From: Brasilonema sp. UFV-L1
Lineage (GTDB): Bacteria; Cyanobacteriota; Cyanobacteriia; Cyanobacteriales; Nostocaceae
Direction of reading: 5' to 3'
Length of the DNA: 62,887 nucleotides
NCBI RefSeq assembly: GCF_012912105.1
Contig: NZ_QMEA01000099.1
Location: forward strand, 1-62,887
Positions 1 through 8,801 of the stretch are shown piece by piece. The notes under the pieces were generated by a model. The model ran no database searches, was not told the origin of the DNA, and worked only from the letters and a program-made list of their open reading frames with translations. A program made the position numbers and the translations under genes. Position 1 is the first letter of the stretch. Each line of letters begins with the position of its first letter.

Positions 1-1170
1 AGACAGTCCCTACCTCCCCCCACTCGCACCACAAGTTGGTGGACACCTGGTAAAATCATAGCCATAGCGGTAGTAATGGCTACTGCTGTTGGTGTAGGTA
101 TATGGGGAGCAAATCAATTATTTGATTCTTCATCCCTCTGGCGTAATGATCCAAAACTTTCCTTAGAAGAACGACAACGTAAGGGAAAATTAGATGAACG
201 CCGTCAACAACTGGGTATCGACAATAAATTCTTTACTAGCTTAGTCAATCAAGTTTTTTGGGAAAAAAATCCAAGTTTACGCAACCGCACCTTGACAGAT
301 AAGCCAGAAGATGCTGAACTGCGGACACAATGGGACAGCATGGCAGATGAATTGCTGGAAAAGCTCGCGGTATTGAGTTCGAATGCACGGAAACAATTGG
401 GTAGTTTCACGCAAGCAGAGCGCGATCGCGCTAAAGTGGAAGTTAACCAAATCAACGTTGGTAGTCGCTCTTTATATGATTTAGCAGATGCTGCTTTTTT
501 GCAGCAATTTCCAGAACAGCGCGGCAAGAATTTTATCGAGCAGCCAATTGGACAAGTCTGGCAAGGGTTTGTTGCTGACAAACTCAATGCTATCCTTGCT
601 GGCAGTGCTTTTAAGAAAATCGTTTTTGACAAAGGTGCCATCAGTAGTAGAGTGAGTGGCACCCTTAAACCAGGAGAAGGTAAAGTTTTTATCGCTGAGC
701 TTCAAGAAGAGCAATTGATGAAAGTCAAGCTGGATGGTAATTCTAAAAATTTACTTTCCGTGTATTCCCCTAGTGGAAAATTCCGATTTTTGGAAGATTC
801 TACACGACGCACTTTATCTATTAAACTTCCAGAAACTGGATTTTATGAATATAGTATTGTTTCTACAGGGTCGAAAACGTCAAATTATACGCTTGTCATC
901 ACCGCAGAAAATCCTGCCCCACCTCCATCGCCTACACCAACTCCTATAGAAACAGTCACACCCACACCAATACCCTCACCGACATCCACGCCTACTCCTA
1001 CAGTTACAGCGATACCGATACCGATACCGACACCAACATCCTCACCCACGCCTACAGAACCCACGCCTACAGATACACCAACACCTACGCCCACACCGAC
1101 ACCGACATCTACGCCCACACCGACATCCTCACCGACATCTACGCCCACACCGACACCGACAACACAATAA
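1..1170 (+). CDS. C-terminal part of a membrane-anchored protein, probably a Ser/Thr protein kinase (5' truncated by window)
   Basis: The reading frame is open from base 1, so the start lies outside the window; the ATG at 76 is internal. A single hydrophobic segment is encoded at about bases 50-120, followed by an extracytoplasmic region of about 270 residues and a Pro/Thr-rich tail of repeated PTPTP and PTSTP units (about bases 915-1165). This arrangement resembles the C-terminal extension of cyanobacterial PknB-like Ser/Thr kinases, in which an N-terminal kinase domain is followed by one membrane helix. The kinase domain itself is not visible, so the assignment is inference. The Pro/Thr tail probably spans or binds cell wall. 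It could also be another single-pass membrane protein. Confidence 0.55.
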   Translation, partial: RQSLPPPTRTTSWWTPGKIIAIAVVMATAVGVGIWGANQLFDSSSLWRNDPKLSLEERQRKGKLDERRQQLGIDNKFFTSLVNQVFWEKNPSLRNRTLTDKPEDAELRTQWDSMADELLEKLAVLSSNARKQLGSFTQAERDRAKVEVNQINVGSRSLYDLADAAFLQQFPEQRGKNFIEQPIGQVWQGFVADKLNAILAGSAFKKIVFDKGAISSRVSGTLKPGEGKVFIAELQEEQLMKVKLDGNSKNLLSVYSPSGKFRFLEDSTRRTLSIKLPETGFYEYSIVSTGSKTSNYTLVITAENPAPPPSPTPTPIETVTPTPIPSPTSTPTPTVTAIPIPIPTPTSSPTPTEPTPTDTPTPTPTPTPTSTPTPTSSPTSTPTPTPTTQ

Positions 1171-1302
1171 GCAATACAAAATTCCAAGTTAAGCCGGTAA
1201 ATTAGCTTCTGAATTGAGAATTTCAAGAAAAAAAGCTTGTGTTTTCAGTGAATACATTTTTGGTCTCGGTTTCTTCTGTGTTCACAACTTATCTAAAGGA
1301 AA

Positions 1303-1785
1303 ATGGTAGAAAATAAGTTTTTAATTCGTTTGGCAAAATCTGATGATTTGGATGTCTTGGTTGAATTTAATCGAGCAACAGCACTTGAAACCGAGAATAA
1401 AGACCTCTCTATAGAAATTGTCACTGCTGGTGTAGAAACGTTATTGAAAAATCCGATTTTGGGTTTTTATATTGTTGCAGAAAATCAGAATAAAGTTGCA
1501 GGTTCTCTGATGGTGACAACAGAGTGGAGCGACTGGCGAAATGGGATATTTTGGTGGATACAAAGTGTTTACGTTAAGCCAGAATTTCGTCGTCAAGGGA
1601 TTTATCGAAGACTCTACGAGTTTGTGAAAGAAAAAGCTAGAAAAGAACAAAATGAACTAAGAATATGTGGTTTTAGACTTTATGTGGAGCATCAAAATAC
1701 TGTTGCACAAAAAACTTATGAAGCTTTAGGTATGAAAGACACAGGCTACAAGTTATATGAGGAACTTGAGTTGGGATTACAGTAA
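1303..1785 (+). CDS. GNAT family N-acetyltransferase
   Basis: The 160-residue protein has the GNAT fold. Motif A is visible as VYVKPEFRRQGIYRRL (acetyl-CoA pyrophosphate loop, RRQGIY) near residues 90-105. Motif B follows as LYVEHQNTVAQKTYEALGM near residues 127-145. It would transfer an acetyl group from acetyl-CoA to an amine, but the substrate cannot be predicted. An AAAGGA ribosome-binding sequence about 8 bases upstream supports the ATG at 1303. The gene stands alone, and the next gene is convergent beyond a strong hairpin. Confidence 0.85.
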   Translation: MVENKFLIRLAKSDDLDVLVEFNRATALETENKDLSIEIVTAGVETLLKNPILGFYIVAENQNKVAGSLMVTTEWSDWRNGIFWWIQSVYVKPEFRRQGIYRRLYEFVKEKARKEQNELRICGFRLYVEHQNTVAQKTYEALGMKDTGYKLYEELELGLQ

Positions 1786-1859
1786 TCCTTGCTTTGGCTC
1801 AATACGGTTCAATTAAACAGAATTGATTTAGCATCAACCATTGTAGAGAACGCCACATC

Positions 1860-2000
1860 GCTCAACGGGGAAACCCCTTCGGGGAAGACCTCCGGTCTCG
1901 CTGCGCGTTCCGCCAGTTGCCTGTTGTCGGGAAACCCTCCCGCACTTCTGTTGTCGTCACCGCGCACGCAAGTGGCGCAGTTGCATCCCGTCGTTCTACA
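1860..2000. repeat. Dispersed GC-rich palindromic repeat
   Basis: This intergenic stretch is built of short inverted modules (GGGGAAACCCC, TTCGGGGAA, CGGGAAACCCTCCCG). Similar modules recur near 8490-8590, 24040-24130, 49740-49850 and 54250-54560. It has no coding signal of its own; short open frames across it are incidental. Confidence 0.6.
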
Positions 2001-2080
2001 CACTGAAAATTGCCACCATTGGGCCCTAACAGCAACCGTATTGCGCTTTGGCTGGCAGTTTTGATACCAAGTTGTAAAAA

Positions 2081-2139
2081 CCTCACCCCCATCCCCTCTC
2101 CTTAGTAAGGAGAGGGGTGCCCGTTAGGGCGGGGTGAGG
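2081..2139. terminator. Branched strong hairpin between convergent genes
   Basis: A 9-bp outer stem (CCTCACCCC with GGGGTGAGG) encloses two hairpins. The first is a 12-bp perfect stem with a one-base loop at 2093-2117 (CCCCTCTCCTTA). The second is GCCC-GTTA-GGGC at 2119-2130. It sits between the 3' ends of the acetyltransferase and the haemagglutinin-type gene, so it may act as a bidirectional terminator or be a dispersed repeat. There is no U-tract, so the terminator role is inference. Confidence 0.5.
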
Positions 2140-2200
2140 TGTAAGTCATGAATGCAATACACGTATCAATTGGGTAGAAAGCAGGTTGGTTGTCGCGGGG

Positions 2201-5188
2201 TTATTTCGCCGCAGCACAACTCGTAGATGTTTGCGGCTCTCGTTGTACACCAGTTTTGGTAGGATCATAAGCGACCAGCACCACCTCACCTTTTTCATTA
2301 AATATCCATCCTCGTGCTGGTATTATGGGTTTGTCAGTTGGACGCTTAGATGGCTGATGATGAGTTGTACTTGTTGAACTCACCTTACTGGCGACGGGCT
2401 TGACTAAATCCACACGTACATTGTCACCACTGATGACTTCCTTTGGATCAGTTGGAAATCCACCACGTCCGGTGATGAGAAATTCGCCACCTCCTCGTAG
2501 ACAGGGATTTTGAGCTATTTGCTCTGCTGGGTCGATAACAGTCTCTAATAATTCAAATAACCCTTGGCTGGGGTCAATCTCGGGTGTGTTAAATTGCACC
2601 GTACCACTGAACTGGGCACCAGCTTCAGAAGTAGCAGAGATGACGGTATCTGGTGAAAGAAATCTGCCTCCTTTAGTTGTAATGATGACATTCCCTCCAT
2701 AACCTAGCTGGGCATTGGCAGTGATTTTGCTATTTTCCAGGACAACTAGGTTGTTAGTGTTAATCTTAATGTTGCCTCCATCAGCCGTGCCAGTGGCATT
2801 AGTGGTGATTTTGCCGTTGTTGCGCAAGATTAAATCGCGAGAATTCACGGTAATGTTGCCTTGTCCCCCACTCGTGTTAGCTTCAAGCGAACTGTTATCA
2901 ACCTTAATAGTATCAGCCACAATCTCCAAATTACCAGCGTTACCCGCGCCAGAGGAGTTGGTAGTTATATTTGCACCGCCGGCTACAGTCAATGGACCTT
3001 TAACAGTAATGTTGATGTTTCCAGCGTCACCTTTACCTTTAGTGGCTGTAGATATATATGCTGTATCTGGTGGATTTTGTAGTACTTCCAGAGAGCGTGC
3101 GGTAATCTTGATTTCTCCACCCCGACCTGTGCTATTTTCCTGCGCCTCGCTTTGAATAACTCCTTCAAGCCGAAAAGAATTTGCACGGATGTTGATTTTT
3201 CCCGCGTCACCCGTGCCAAAGGTGTTAGTCGTTATACTTGTTTTGTTGATCACAACAGAGTCTGCTACATTAAAGTTGATTTCTCCAGCTTGACCTGCGT
3301 TTTTCGCCGTGCTAGAGACACTTGAGGTGTCCATCTGCAAAGAATTTGCATTGATGTTGATTTTGCCAGCGTTCCCCGTGTCATTGGATTCGGTACTTAT
3401 ACCTGTACCGACGGCTGTAGTCAATAGACCTTTAACAGTAAGGTTAATGTCTCCAGCGTTACCCTTACCATCAGTGGCTGTAGATATAACTGTACCTTCT
3501 TGTTCTGTATTTTTTGGTAATTCCAGAGAGCCTACGGTAATGTTGATTTCTCCACCCCGACCTGTGCTATTGTTCTGTGCCTCGCTAAGAATCTTTCCTC
3601 CAAGCCGAAAAGAATTTGCACGGATGTTGATTTTTCCCGCGTCACCCGTGCCAGAGGTGCTAGTCGTTATAGTTGTTTTGTTGATCACAAGAGAGTCTGC
3701 GACATTAAAGTTGATTTCTCCAGCTTGATCTGCGTTTTTCACCGTGCTAGTGAAAAACGAGCCGTCCATCTGCAAAGAATTTGCATTAATGTTGATTTTG
3801 CCAGCGTTCCCCGTGTTATCGGATAGGGTACTTATACCTGTACCGGCGGCTGTAGTCAATGGACCTTTAACAGTAAGGTTGATGTCTCCAGCGTCACCCT
3901 TACCATAAGTGGCTGTAGATATAACTGTATCTTTTGTCCTATTTTCTGTATTATTTTTTAGTAATTCCAGAGAGCCTGCGGTAATGTTGATTTCTCCACC
4001 CCGACCTGTGCTATTTTCCCGCGCCTCGCTAAGAATCTTTCCTTCAAGCCGAAAAGAATTTGCACTAATGTTGATATTTCCCGCGTCACCTTTGTCATGT
4101 GTCTGAATACTCAGACTACTGCTATTCTCTAACTTGATGTTGTTAGCTTCCAGTGTAATTTGTCCGCTGTTTCCTAAACCGAAGGTGTCAGAGGTGACGC
4201 CAGACTGATTGAAAACTATAGAGTCACCGACAATGCTAATATCTCCCCCATTTCTATCAGCAAGCGTATCAGATAAGAGAATTGATTTATCGGTGACATT
4301 GATATTCTTAGCTGTAAGCGCGATCGAACCACCGCCATCTCCTGTGACATTCACGAACGATTGACCAGAAAACTGGATGTCTCGAAAACTGGGTGTGCCT
4401 TGATAACCAAGTGAAAAACCTTCTTGTGCTGGGACAAGATTCACAACCTGATTGCTGTCAAAACTGCCGATTTCAATACGTCCTCCTTGTGACCTGAGTA
4501 CACCACCCTCAAGTGAGACATTCCCTCCTACGAGTGCTAAGGTTTTTCCTGGACTGACTTGCAATCCCGTAACGCTCGAGTCAAATTTGTCACGGTTTAG
4601 TGAGTTGATAACATTATTATAGTCAACTCCGTGCCCCGGTCCTTGTACCTGAATCGGTTGAGGATTCTCCCCATACCTCAACCCAATTGGAAGATTTATA
4701 GTTAACAATGGTGGTGCTTGCGGATTAGTCGCACTAAACTCAAACCCATTATCAAACACAAAACTCTTCGCCGTACTCCCCAAAAATGAACCACCAATAT
4801 TTAATCTGGCATTTGGTCCAAAAAGAATCCCCGCAGGATTGAGTAAAAATAAGTTAGCTGTGCCATTGGCTTTAATCAAACCATCAATATTAGAAATCGA
4901 ACCACCCGTCACCCGGCTAATAATGTTTTGTATATTAGCTGCATTGTTGAAGTTAGCCGAACCACCTGTGGGTACAGAAAAATCTTTGAAACTATGAAAA
5001 AGGTTTGCTCCTCTTGTTGTACCATCATTGATATCAAAATTTTTGCCATCAGGAGTGGTAACTGTGGTGGATACAGTTCCATCCGCAGAAACTTGCGCTA
5101 TTGCTGTGGTGAGTGGCGCAAAAGTTGCGATGGTTGCTAGAGGTAAGGCGAGGAAAAAGAGTCTGTGATGCACCTGTTTCATACTCAT
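2201..5188 (-). CDS. Two-partner-secretion (filamentous haemagglutinin-type) exoprotein
   Basis: The 995-residue protein starts with a signal peptide (about residues 1-31, ending near TTAIA). A haemagglutinin N-terminal (TPS) domain follows, with the typical segments FHSFKDFSVPTGGSANF, ISRVTGGSISNIDG and ANLFLLNPAGILFGPNA in roughly residues 35-180. The rest is a beta-helix of short glycine- and asparagine-rich repeats. A unit of about 145 residues (435 bp) occurs about three times between bases 2850 and 4110. It would be exported to the periplasm and across the outer membrane by a TpsB/Omp85-type partner, which is not in this window. Likely role is cell-surface adhesion. The C-terminus (about residues 880-995) is not repetitive and ends with CAAAK. 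Confidence 0.88.
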   Translation of the reverse strand: MSMKQVHHRLFFLALPLATIATFAPLTTAIAQVSADGTVSTTVTTPDGKNFDINDGTTRGANLFHSFKDFSVPTGGSANFNNAANIQNIISRVTGGSISNIDGLIKANGTANLFLLNPAGILFGPNARLNIGGSFLGSTAKSFVFDNGFEFSATNPQAPPLLTINLPIGLRYGENPQPIQVQGPGHGVDYNNVINSLNRDKFDSSVTGLQVSPGKTLALVGGNVSLEGGVLRSQGGRIEIGSFDSNQVVNLVPAQEGFSLGYQGTPSFRDIQFSGQSFVNVTGDGGGSIALTAKNINVTDKSILLSDTLADRNGGDISIVGDSIVFNQSGVTSDTFGLGNSGQITLEANNIKLENSSSLSIQTHDKGDAGNINISANSFRLEGKILSEARENSTGRGGEINITAGSLELLKNNTENRTKDTVISTATYGKGDAGDINLTVKGPLTTAAGTGISTLSDNTGNAGKININANSLQMDGSFFTSTVKNADQAGEINFNVADSLVINKTTITTSTSGTGDAGKINIRANSFRLGGKILSEAQNNSTGRGGEINITVGSLELPKNTEQEGTVISTATDGKGNAGDINLTVKGLLTTAVGTGISTESNDTGNAGKININANSLQMDTSSVSSTAKNAGQAGEINFNVADSVVINKTSITTNTFGTGDAGKINIRANSFRLEGVIQSEAQENSTGRGGEIKITARSLEVLQNPPDTAYISTATKGKGDAGNINITVKGPLTVAGGANITTNSSGAGNAGNLEIVADTIKVDNSSLEANTSGGQGNITVNSRDLILRNNGKITTNATGTADGGNIKINTNNLVVLENSKITANAQLGYGGNVIITTKGGRFLSPDTVISATSEAGAQFSGTVQFNTPEIDPSQGLFELLETVIDPAEQIAQNPCLRGGGEFLITGRGGFPTDPKEVISGDNVRVDLVKPVASKVSSTSTTHHQPSKRPTDKPIIPARGWIFNEKGEVVLVAYDPTKTGVQREPQTSTSCAAAK

Positions 5189-5411
5189 TACCTTACAAGT
5201 TCATGATTATGAGGTTGGGAAAAAGACTGTAATTAGGACGAGTCAAAATAGTTGCTCTTGAATACTAATAACAGGTTTTTAAGCTCCGATGATGGTTTGT
5301 AAGATTTTTTGACAAAATGTTGTAAATTTTACGACAATTATGATTGCTTTCTATCAAGAAATCGTAACTTTCTCATTCTAGTTCCCTGACATTGAGCGGG
5401 GATACATAACT

Positions 5412-5456
5412 GTGGGCTGTTGCCTGAATATCATTCAGCAGGAGACAGCAGCCCAC
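5412..5456. repeat. Long stem-loop in the 5189-5642 intergenic region
   Basis: GTGGGCTGTTG pairs with CAGCAGCCCAC with one mismatch. Inside it, CCTGAAT pairs with ATTCAGCAGG, leaving a short loop. The hairpin lies about 220 bases upstream of the haemagglutinin-type gene and about 200 bases upstream of the DUF202 gene, which are divergent. No other feature was seen in this 450-base gap. It may be part of a leader or a dispersed repeat. Confidence 0.4.
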
Positions 5457-5660
5457 GGTAGTGCGTTCCCATCCAGAGCATAGGAACCAGAGAGCTTTAC
5501 CGACTGTTACATGTTGCATTAGAATACTTTAGTCACTAATTATTATGGCAATATTGTTGAGTTACCTAAATTCCACTCCTGGCTACTAGTTGAAGAGTTA
5601 GTAGGCAACGTAAAAAGTATTGTCAGAAATTGCAACACCGCCTTGTTCAGTCTTTTATCC

Positions 5661-6101
5661 ATGCAGCTACCATTCAAATTTATGCAAGTTAATGAAGAAG
5701 TTTCAGAAAAAGAAAAGTTGAAAAAACCCAGTTCAGATAGAGTGCGGGAACATTTAGCAAATGAACGTACCTATCTTGCATGGATGAGAACTGGAATTTC
5801 CTTGATGGGGTTTGGTGTTGTGATTGTCCGCTTGCGCATCCTTCGTCCTCCTCTTGCACCTCAATCCCCTGGTGATGGTTGGAAGTTAGGTTTAGCCTTT
5901 TCATTAGTTGGTTTGTTGACAGTTATGCTGTCAACTCAGCATTACCTTGTTGTGCGCCGTGATATCGATCAGGATACCTACGAACCTGCAGACCGATGGA
6001 TTATCCTCTCTAGTCTTGCTGTTATACTTCTTGGAATTGGAGTTGTCTATTACGTCTTCACAATACCTTTGGAATCATTAAACACAGTCATAGTTGAGTA
6101 A
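5661..6101 (+). CDS. DUF202 family small membrane protein
   Basis: The protein carries the DUF202 signature VREHLANERTYLAWMRTGISLMGFG just after a charged N-terminus. Three predicted membrane helices follow (around the signature, KLGLAFSLVGLLTVM, and IILSSLAVILLGIGVVYYVF). Function in the family is not established (YidH-like inner-membrane proteins). The frame opens at a TTG at 5643; I prefer the ATG at 5661, but the ATG at 5682 is also possible and none has a convincing ribosome-binding site. It is monocistronic. Confidence 0.8.
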   Translation: MQLPFKFMQVNEEVSEKEKLKKPSSDRVREHLANERTYLAWMRTGISLMGFGVVIVRLRILRPPLAPQSPGDGWKLGLAFSLVGLLTVMLSTQHYLVVRRDIDQDTYEPADRWIILSSLAVILLGIGVVYYVFTIPLESLNTVIVE

Positions 6102-6287
6102 CAAAACTAGGTGTAGATTTTAGGACTAAGGTTAGTACACGGTACACCAGCGCTGCACGACGGTGTACCACCAACGTCTTTGCTCAGGCGTAGAGGGACC
6201 GTTACAAAATTGATAAAACTGATACAATAATTACCTGTGCTTAAAATACAATACTAATGTCTAAACGCCAGACAGAAATGCCTTTTT

Positions 6288-6333
<46 letters not shown>

Positions 6334-6366
6334 AGGAATTATGCTTTCACTGATAACTGCTCCCTG

Positions 6367-6822
6367 TTAAATGTAATACATTGGACCTTCTTGCAAACGA
6401 GCATCTCTTTGTTGACACAAATCTTGGAGTGTATAGTTGTGCAAAACTTTAACACAAGCAATGTTGGCTTGCTCCCAGATTTCGTGAACCAAATTCCTTT
6501 CCAAAGTGGGATTAACGAGTGGTTCTTTCTCTTTGCGTTCTCCTTCCACTAAAGTGACAATCTCCAGTAAGGTGATTTGCCAAGGTTCACGCGCCAAAAC
6601 AAAGCCTCCTCGCGAACCTCGATGACTCTTTACCAAACCTGCGCGCCGCAAACTGGTCAGAATTTGTTCTAGATAGCGCTCAGGTATCGGTTGCTTAGTA
6701 GTAATTTCACTCATAGTTAAAGGGGTTTTTTTTCCCTTGTTACTTGCTAGTTCTAAAAGTGCTAGCAGCGCGTATTCAACTTTGGAAGACAGATCCAAAA
6801 GGTTGTAGTTTTGGCTATTCAA
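6367..6822 (-). CDS. Rrf2 family transcriptional regulator, CymR-like candidate
   Basis: The 151-residue protein has a winged helix-turn-helix typical of Rrf2 proteins (KVEYALLALLELA ... ITTKQPIPERYLEQILTSLRRAGLVKSHRGSRGGF, about residues 14-75) followed by a dimerisation helix. It lacks the three clustered cysteines that bind an Fe-S cluster in IscR. Only two isolated cysteines remain, near residues 123 and 135. It is divergent from cysE with 268 bases between the starts. In Bacillus the cluster-free Rrf2 protein CymR controls cysteine synthesis, so control of cysE from the shared intergenic region is a reasonable inference. Confidence 0.85.
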   Translation of the reverse strand: MNSQNYNLLDLSSKVEYALLALLELASNKGKKTPLTMSEITTKQPIPERYLEQILTSLRRAGLVKSHRGSRGGFVLAREPWQITLLEIVTLVEGERKEKEPLVNPTLERNLVHEIWEQANIACVKVLHNYTLQDLCQQRDARLQEGPMYYI

Positions 6823-7090
6823 GTTTTTACTCTACATACTACCGTTAGTCGATGCATTAATCGTAATTTTATGATAAATTAATCCTTAACGGCAATGTCT
6901 CGATGTGATAAGGTCTCACAGGTTAATCAAAAAAAAATCGTAATTGTATCGACTTACCGTAGCTTATCTAACGCACTTTCTACAAATGACATAATTGATG
7001 ACATAACTGACACATCTAGTTTGTCTGTTGAGATTTGGTGTAGGAGCATATTTTGAATTGCTTATGAACTTCCCTAGATAGGAACAGATT

Positions 7091-7816
7091 ATGCTACTTG
7101 CTGATTTGCGAACGATTTATGAGCGTGATCCAGCAGCCCGTAACTGGCTGGAAGTGTTGTTCTGTTACCCAGGTTTTCAAGCTATACTCTTTCATCGAGT
7201 GGCACATTGGCTTTATCAAACGGGGATTCCCTTCATACCTCGGTTGATCTCTCATATCAGTCGGTTTTTTACAGGAATTGAGATTCACCCCGGAGCAAAA
7301 ATTGGTACGGGAGTTTTTATTGATCATGGTATGGGAGTGGTGATTGGTGAGACAGCTGTGGTGGGTGACTACAGCTTAATTTACCAAGGAGTTACCCTAG
7401 GTGGTACTGGCAAAGAGACAGGAAAGCGCCATCCTACTGTTGGCAATCATGTTGTTGTAGGAGCAGGTGCCAAAGTATTAGGTAACATTAATATAGGAGA
7501 TCATGTTCGTATCGGAGCAGGTTCAGTTGTCCTGCGAGATGTGCCTAGCCACACAACAGTCGTAGGAGTTCCAGGGCGTGTGACTCGTCAAGACTATGAA
7601 AACGCCGATGTTCTTGCTCACAATAAACTGCGAGATGTGGAAGCAGAAGTCATTCGCGTCTTATTTGAACGAGTTAAAGTTTTAGAAAAACAAATCCAAC
7701 AGTTAGAGATGCAGTCATCTTTACACGCATTGCAAGTCAGCAACTCACAAACGAACAATGGTAAGTGTAATAGTGATTTGGTGATTTCAGAGTTTTTAGA
7801 TGGTGCGGGGATTTAG
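7091..7816 (+). CDS. cysE: Serine O-acetyltransferase
   Basis: CysE makes O-acetylserine from serine and acetyl-CoA, the first committed step of cysteine synthesis, in the cytoplasm. The protein has the short EpsC-type N-terminal helical region (about residues 1-60) and a left-handed beta-helix of hexapeptide repeats (about 65-165). Within it are the active-site segments [16 protein letters not shown] and [15 protein letters not shown] with the catalytic His. The C-terminus is a longer, polar and probably coiled tail (about residues 185-241). It is divergent from the Rrf2 gene, and an ACAGATT stretch precedes the ATG without a strong ribosome-binding site. The length of 241 residues is normal for cyanobacterial CysE. 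Confidence 0.95.
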   Translation: MLLADLRTIYERDPAARNWLEVLFCYPGFQAILFHRVAHWLYQTGIPFIPRLISHISRFFTGIEIHPGAKIGTGVFIDHGMGVVIGETAVVGDYSLIYQGVTLGGTGKETGKRHPTVGNHVVVGAGAKVLGNINIGDHVRIGAGSVVLRDVPSHTTVVGVPGRVTRQDYENADVLAHNKLRDVEAEVIRVLFERVKVLEKQIQQLEMQSSLHALQVSNSQTNNGKCNSDLVISEFLDGAGI

Positions 7817-7948
7817 GTGATGAGGGCGATCGCCATTTAATGGATGAATGCGATCACAGCTTTGCTTACAGTACTGCGATAAGCCGGAGGCTTGACGCTG
7901 CGCGTATCGCATTTTCAAAGAATGAAATTTACCTACTTTGTAAAAGCT

Positions 7949-8278
7949 TTAACTCAGTTGCACAAGAAGCCACTGCCAACAAAAAAATACCAGCATTCCC
8001 AACACTATAGTTAATAGCAAATTCCTTGTGTAAAAGCTGATCAAAATTGCAGCGATCGCTCCCATCAAACGAGCATTGGTATAACTGAGCATCACTTCAC
8101 CCTTACTACTTATAAGAACTGTAGGAACCACAATTGCTGTTAAAACTGCAGGAGGGATATAGCGGAGCATTTGCGTCATGGAAGCAGACAGCTTAATCCG
8201 ACTACTCATCCCAAGCAATCCATAACGAATGAAAAACGTTATCAGTGCCATTCCAACGATAAGACACAGTTCATTCAT
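7949..8278 (-). CDS. azlD: AzlD family branched-chain amino acid export subunit
   Basis: This is the small hydrophobic partner (109 residues, four predicted helices) of the AzlC/AzlD branched-chain amino acid exporter. Typical features are MALITFFIRYGLLG near the N-terminus and the segment LRYIPPAVLTAIVVPTVL. In working operons azlC precedes azlD. Here the remnant of azlC upstream still overlaps the azlD start by 8 bases but is broken, so AzlD probably has no functional partner from this locus. Confidence 0.85.
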   Translation of the reverse strand: MNELCLIVGMALITFFIRYGLLGMSSRIKLSASMTQMLRYIPPAVLTAIVVPTVLISSKGEVMLSYTNARLMGAIAAILISFYTRNLLLTIVLGMLVFFCWQWLLVQLS

Positions 8279-8800
8279 GGCGCGACCTTTTTAATTGAAT
8301 TTTTTCTGTTCCAACTCCCGCTAAGATACCTGCCAACACTGCTACAATTAAGCTCAATTGATGTGGTAGCGAATGTACCGCTTCATTTTCCATGAGCCTT
8401 GGATGGACAACCCTATACAATGTCTACTCGTAAAACCCAAAATCTGGGTGTATTTTTGCGGTGAATCCAGCGCCGTGCCAAGAGTTGTTTGAGCGGAGGT
8501 TTCCTCCGATCAAAGCTATGCCCTACGGGCACGCTGCGCTATCGGGGGGTTCCCCCCGTTGAGGCGACTGGTTCTCCCGTTGGGCCCTACCCAAGAATTT
8601 GGGTAAAACTAGTTGACTGGAGGCCGCAAAAATACAAGGGTTGTCCATCCTTGTCAAGGGTTTGCCCAACCCATACTGAAACTATCCCTGTCACCATGAC
8701 CGTTACAACCATTGGCTGAGTGATGAGGTAGGGAACAACCATGCCGATGAACGTTACACACATAGCGAAATCTAGTCCCCAGCTTGCAGGAAAAAGAAAA
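8271..8800 (-). pseudogene. azlC: azlC remnant, 5'-deleted and split by a repeat element
   Basis: Two azlC pieces can be read on the minus strand. One, about 8672-8800, encodes PASWGLDFAMCVTFIGM followed by VVPYLITQPMVVTVMVTGI, which matches the late part of AzlC. The other, about 8271-8378, encodes LPHQLSLIVAVLAGILAGVG and then the stop overlapping azlD, which matches the AzlC C-terminus. Between them lies a repeat element (8379-8671). Everything upstream of about 8800, roughly the first two thirds of the protein, is missing, and the prmA-like gene begins there on the other strand. The family assignment is by recognition of these segments. Confidence 0.7.
8379..8671. mobile_element. MITE-like element, copy 1, inside azlC, with a nested repeat
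   Basis: Inverted ends ATGGACAACCC (8403-8413) and GGGTTGTCCAT (8638-8648) enclose a body with an internal inverted pair (GCAAAAATAC and its complement). The same body occurs in reverse orientation at 24102-24294. Similarity extends past the inverted ends on both sides (ATGGAAAATGAAGCG and GGTTGGGCAAACCC), so the true boundaries are probably 8379 and 8671. This copy holds an additional GC-rich palindromic block of about 120 bases (8464-8585) that the other copy lacks. No transposase is encoded, so it would be non-autonomous. Confidence 0.7.
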
Positions 8801-8801
8801 T

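Noticed and set aside
885-1226. Valine/glycine-rich open frame on the minus strand opposite the kinase tail
   Set aside because: It is the mirror of the Pro/Thr codon repeats on the plus strand and has no initiation signal.
2715-4106. Several plus-strand open frames opposite the haemagglutinin-type gene
   Set aside because: They repeat with the 435-bp coding unit and are shadows of the real minus-strand frame.
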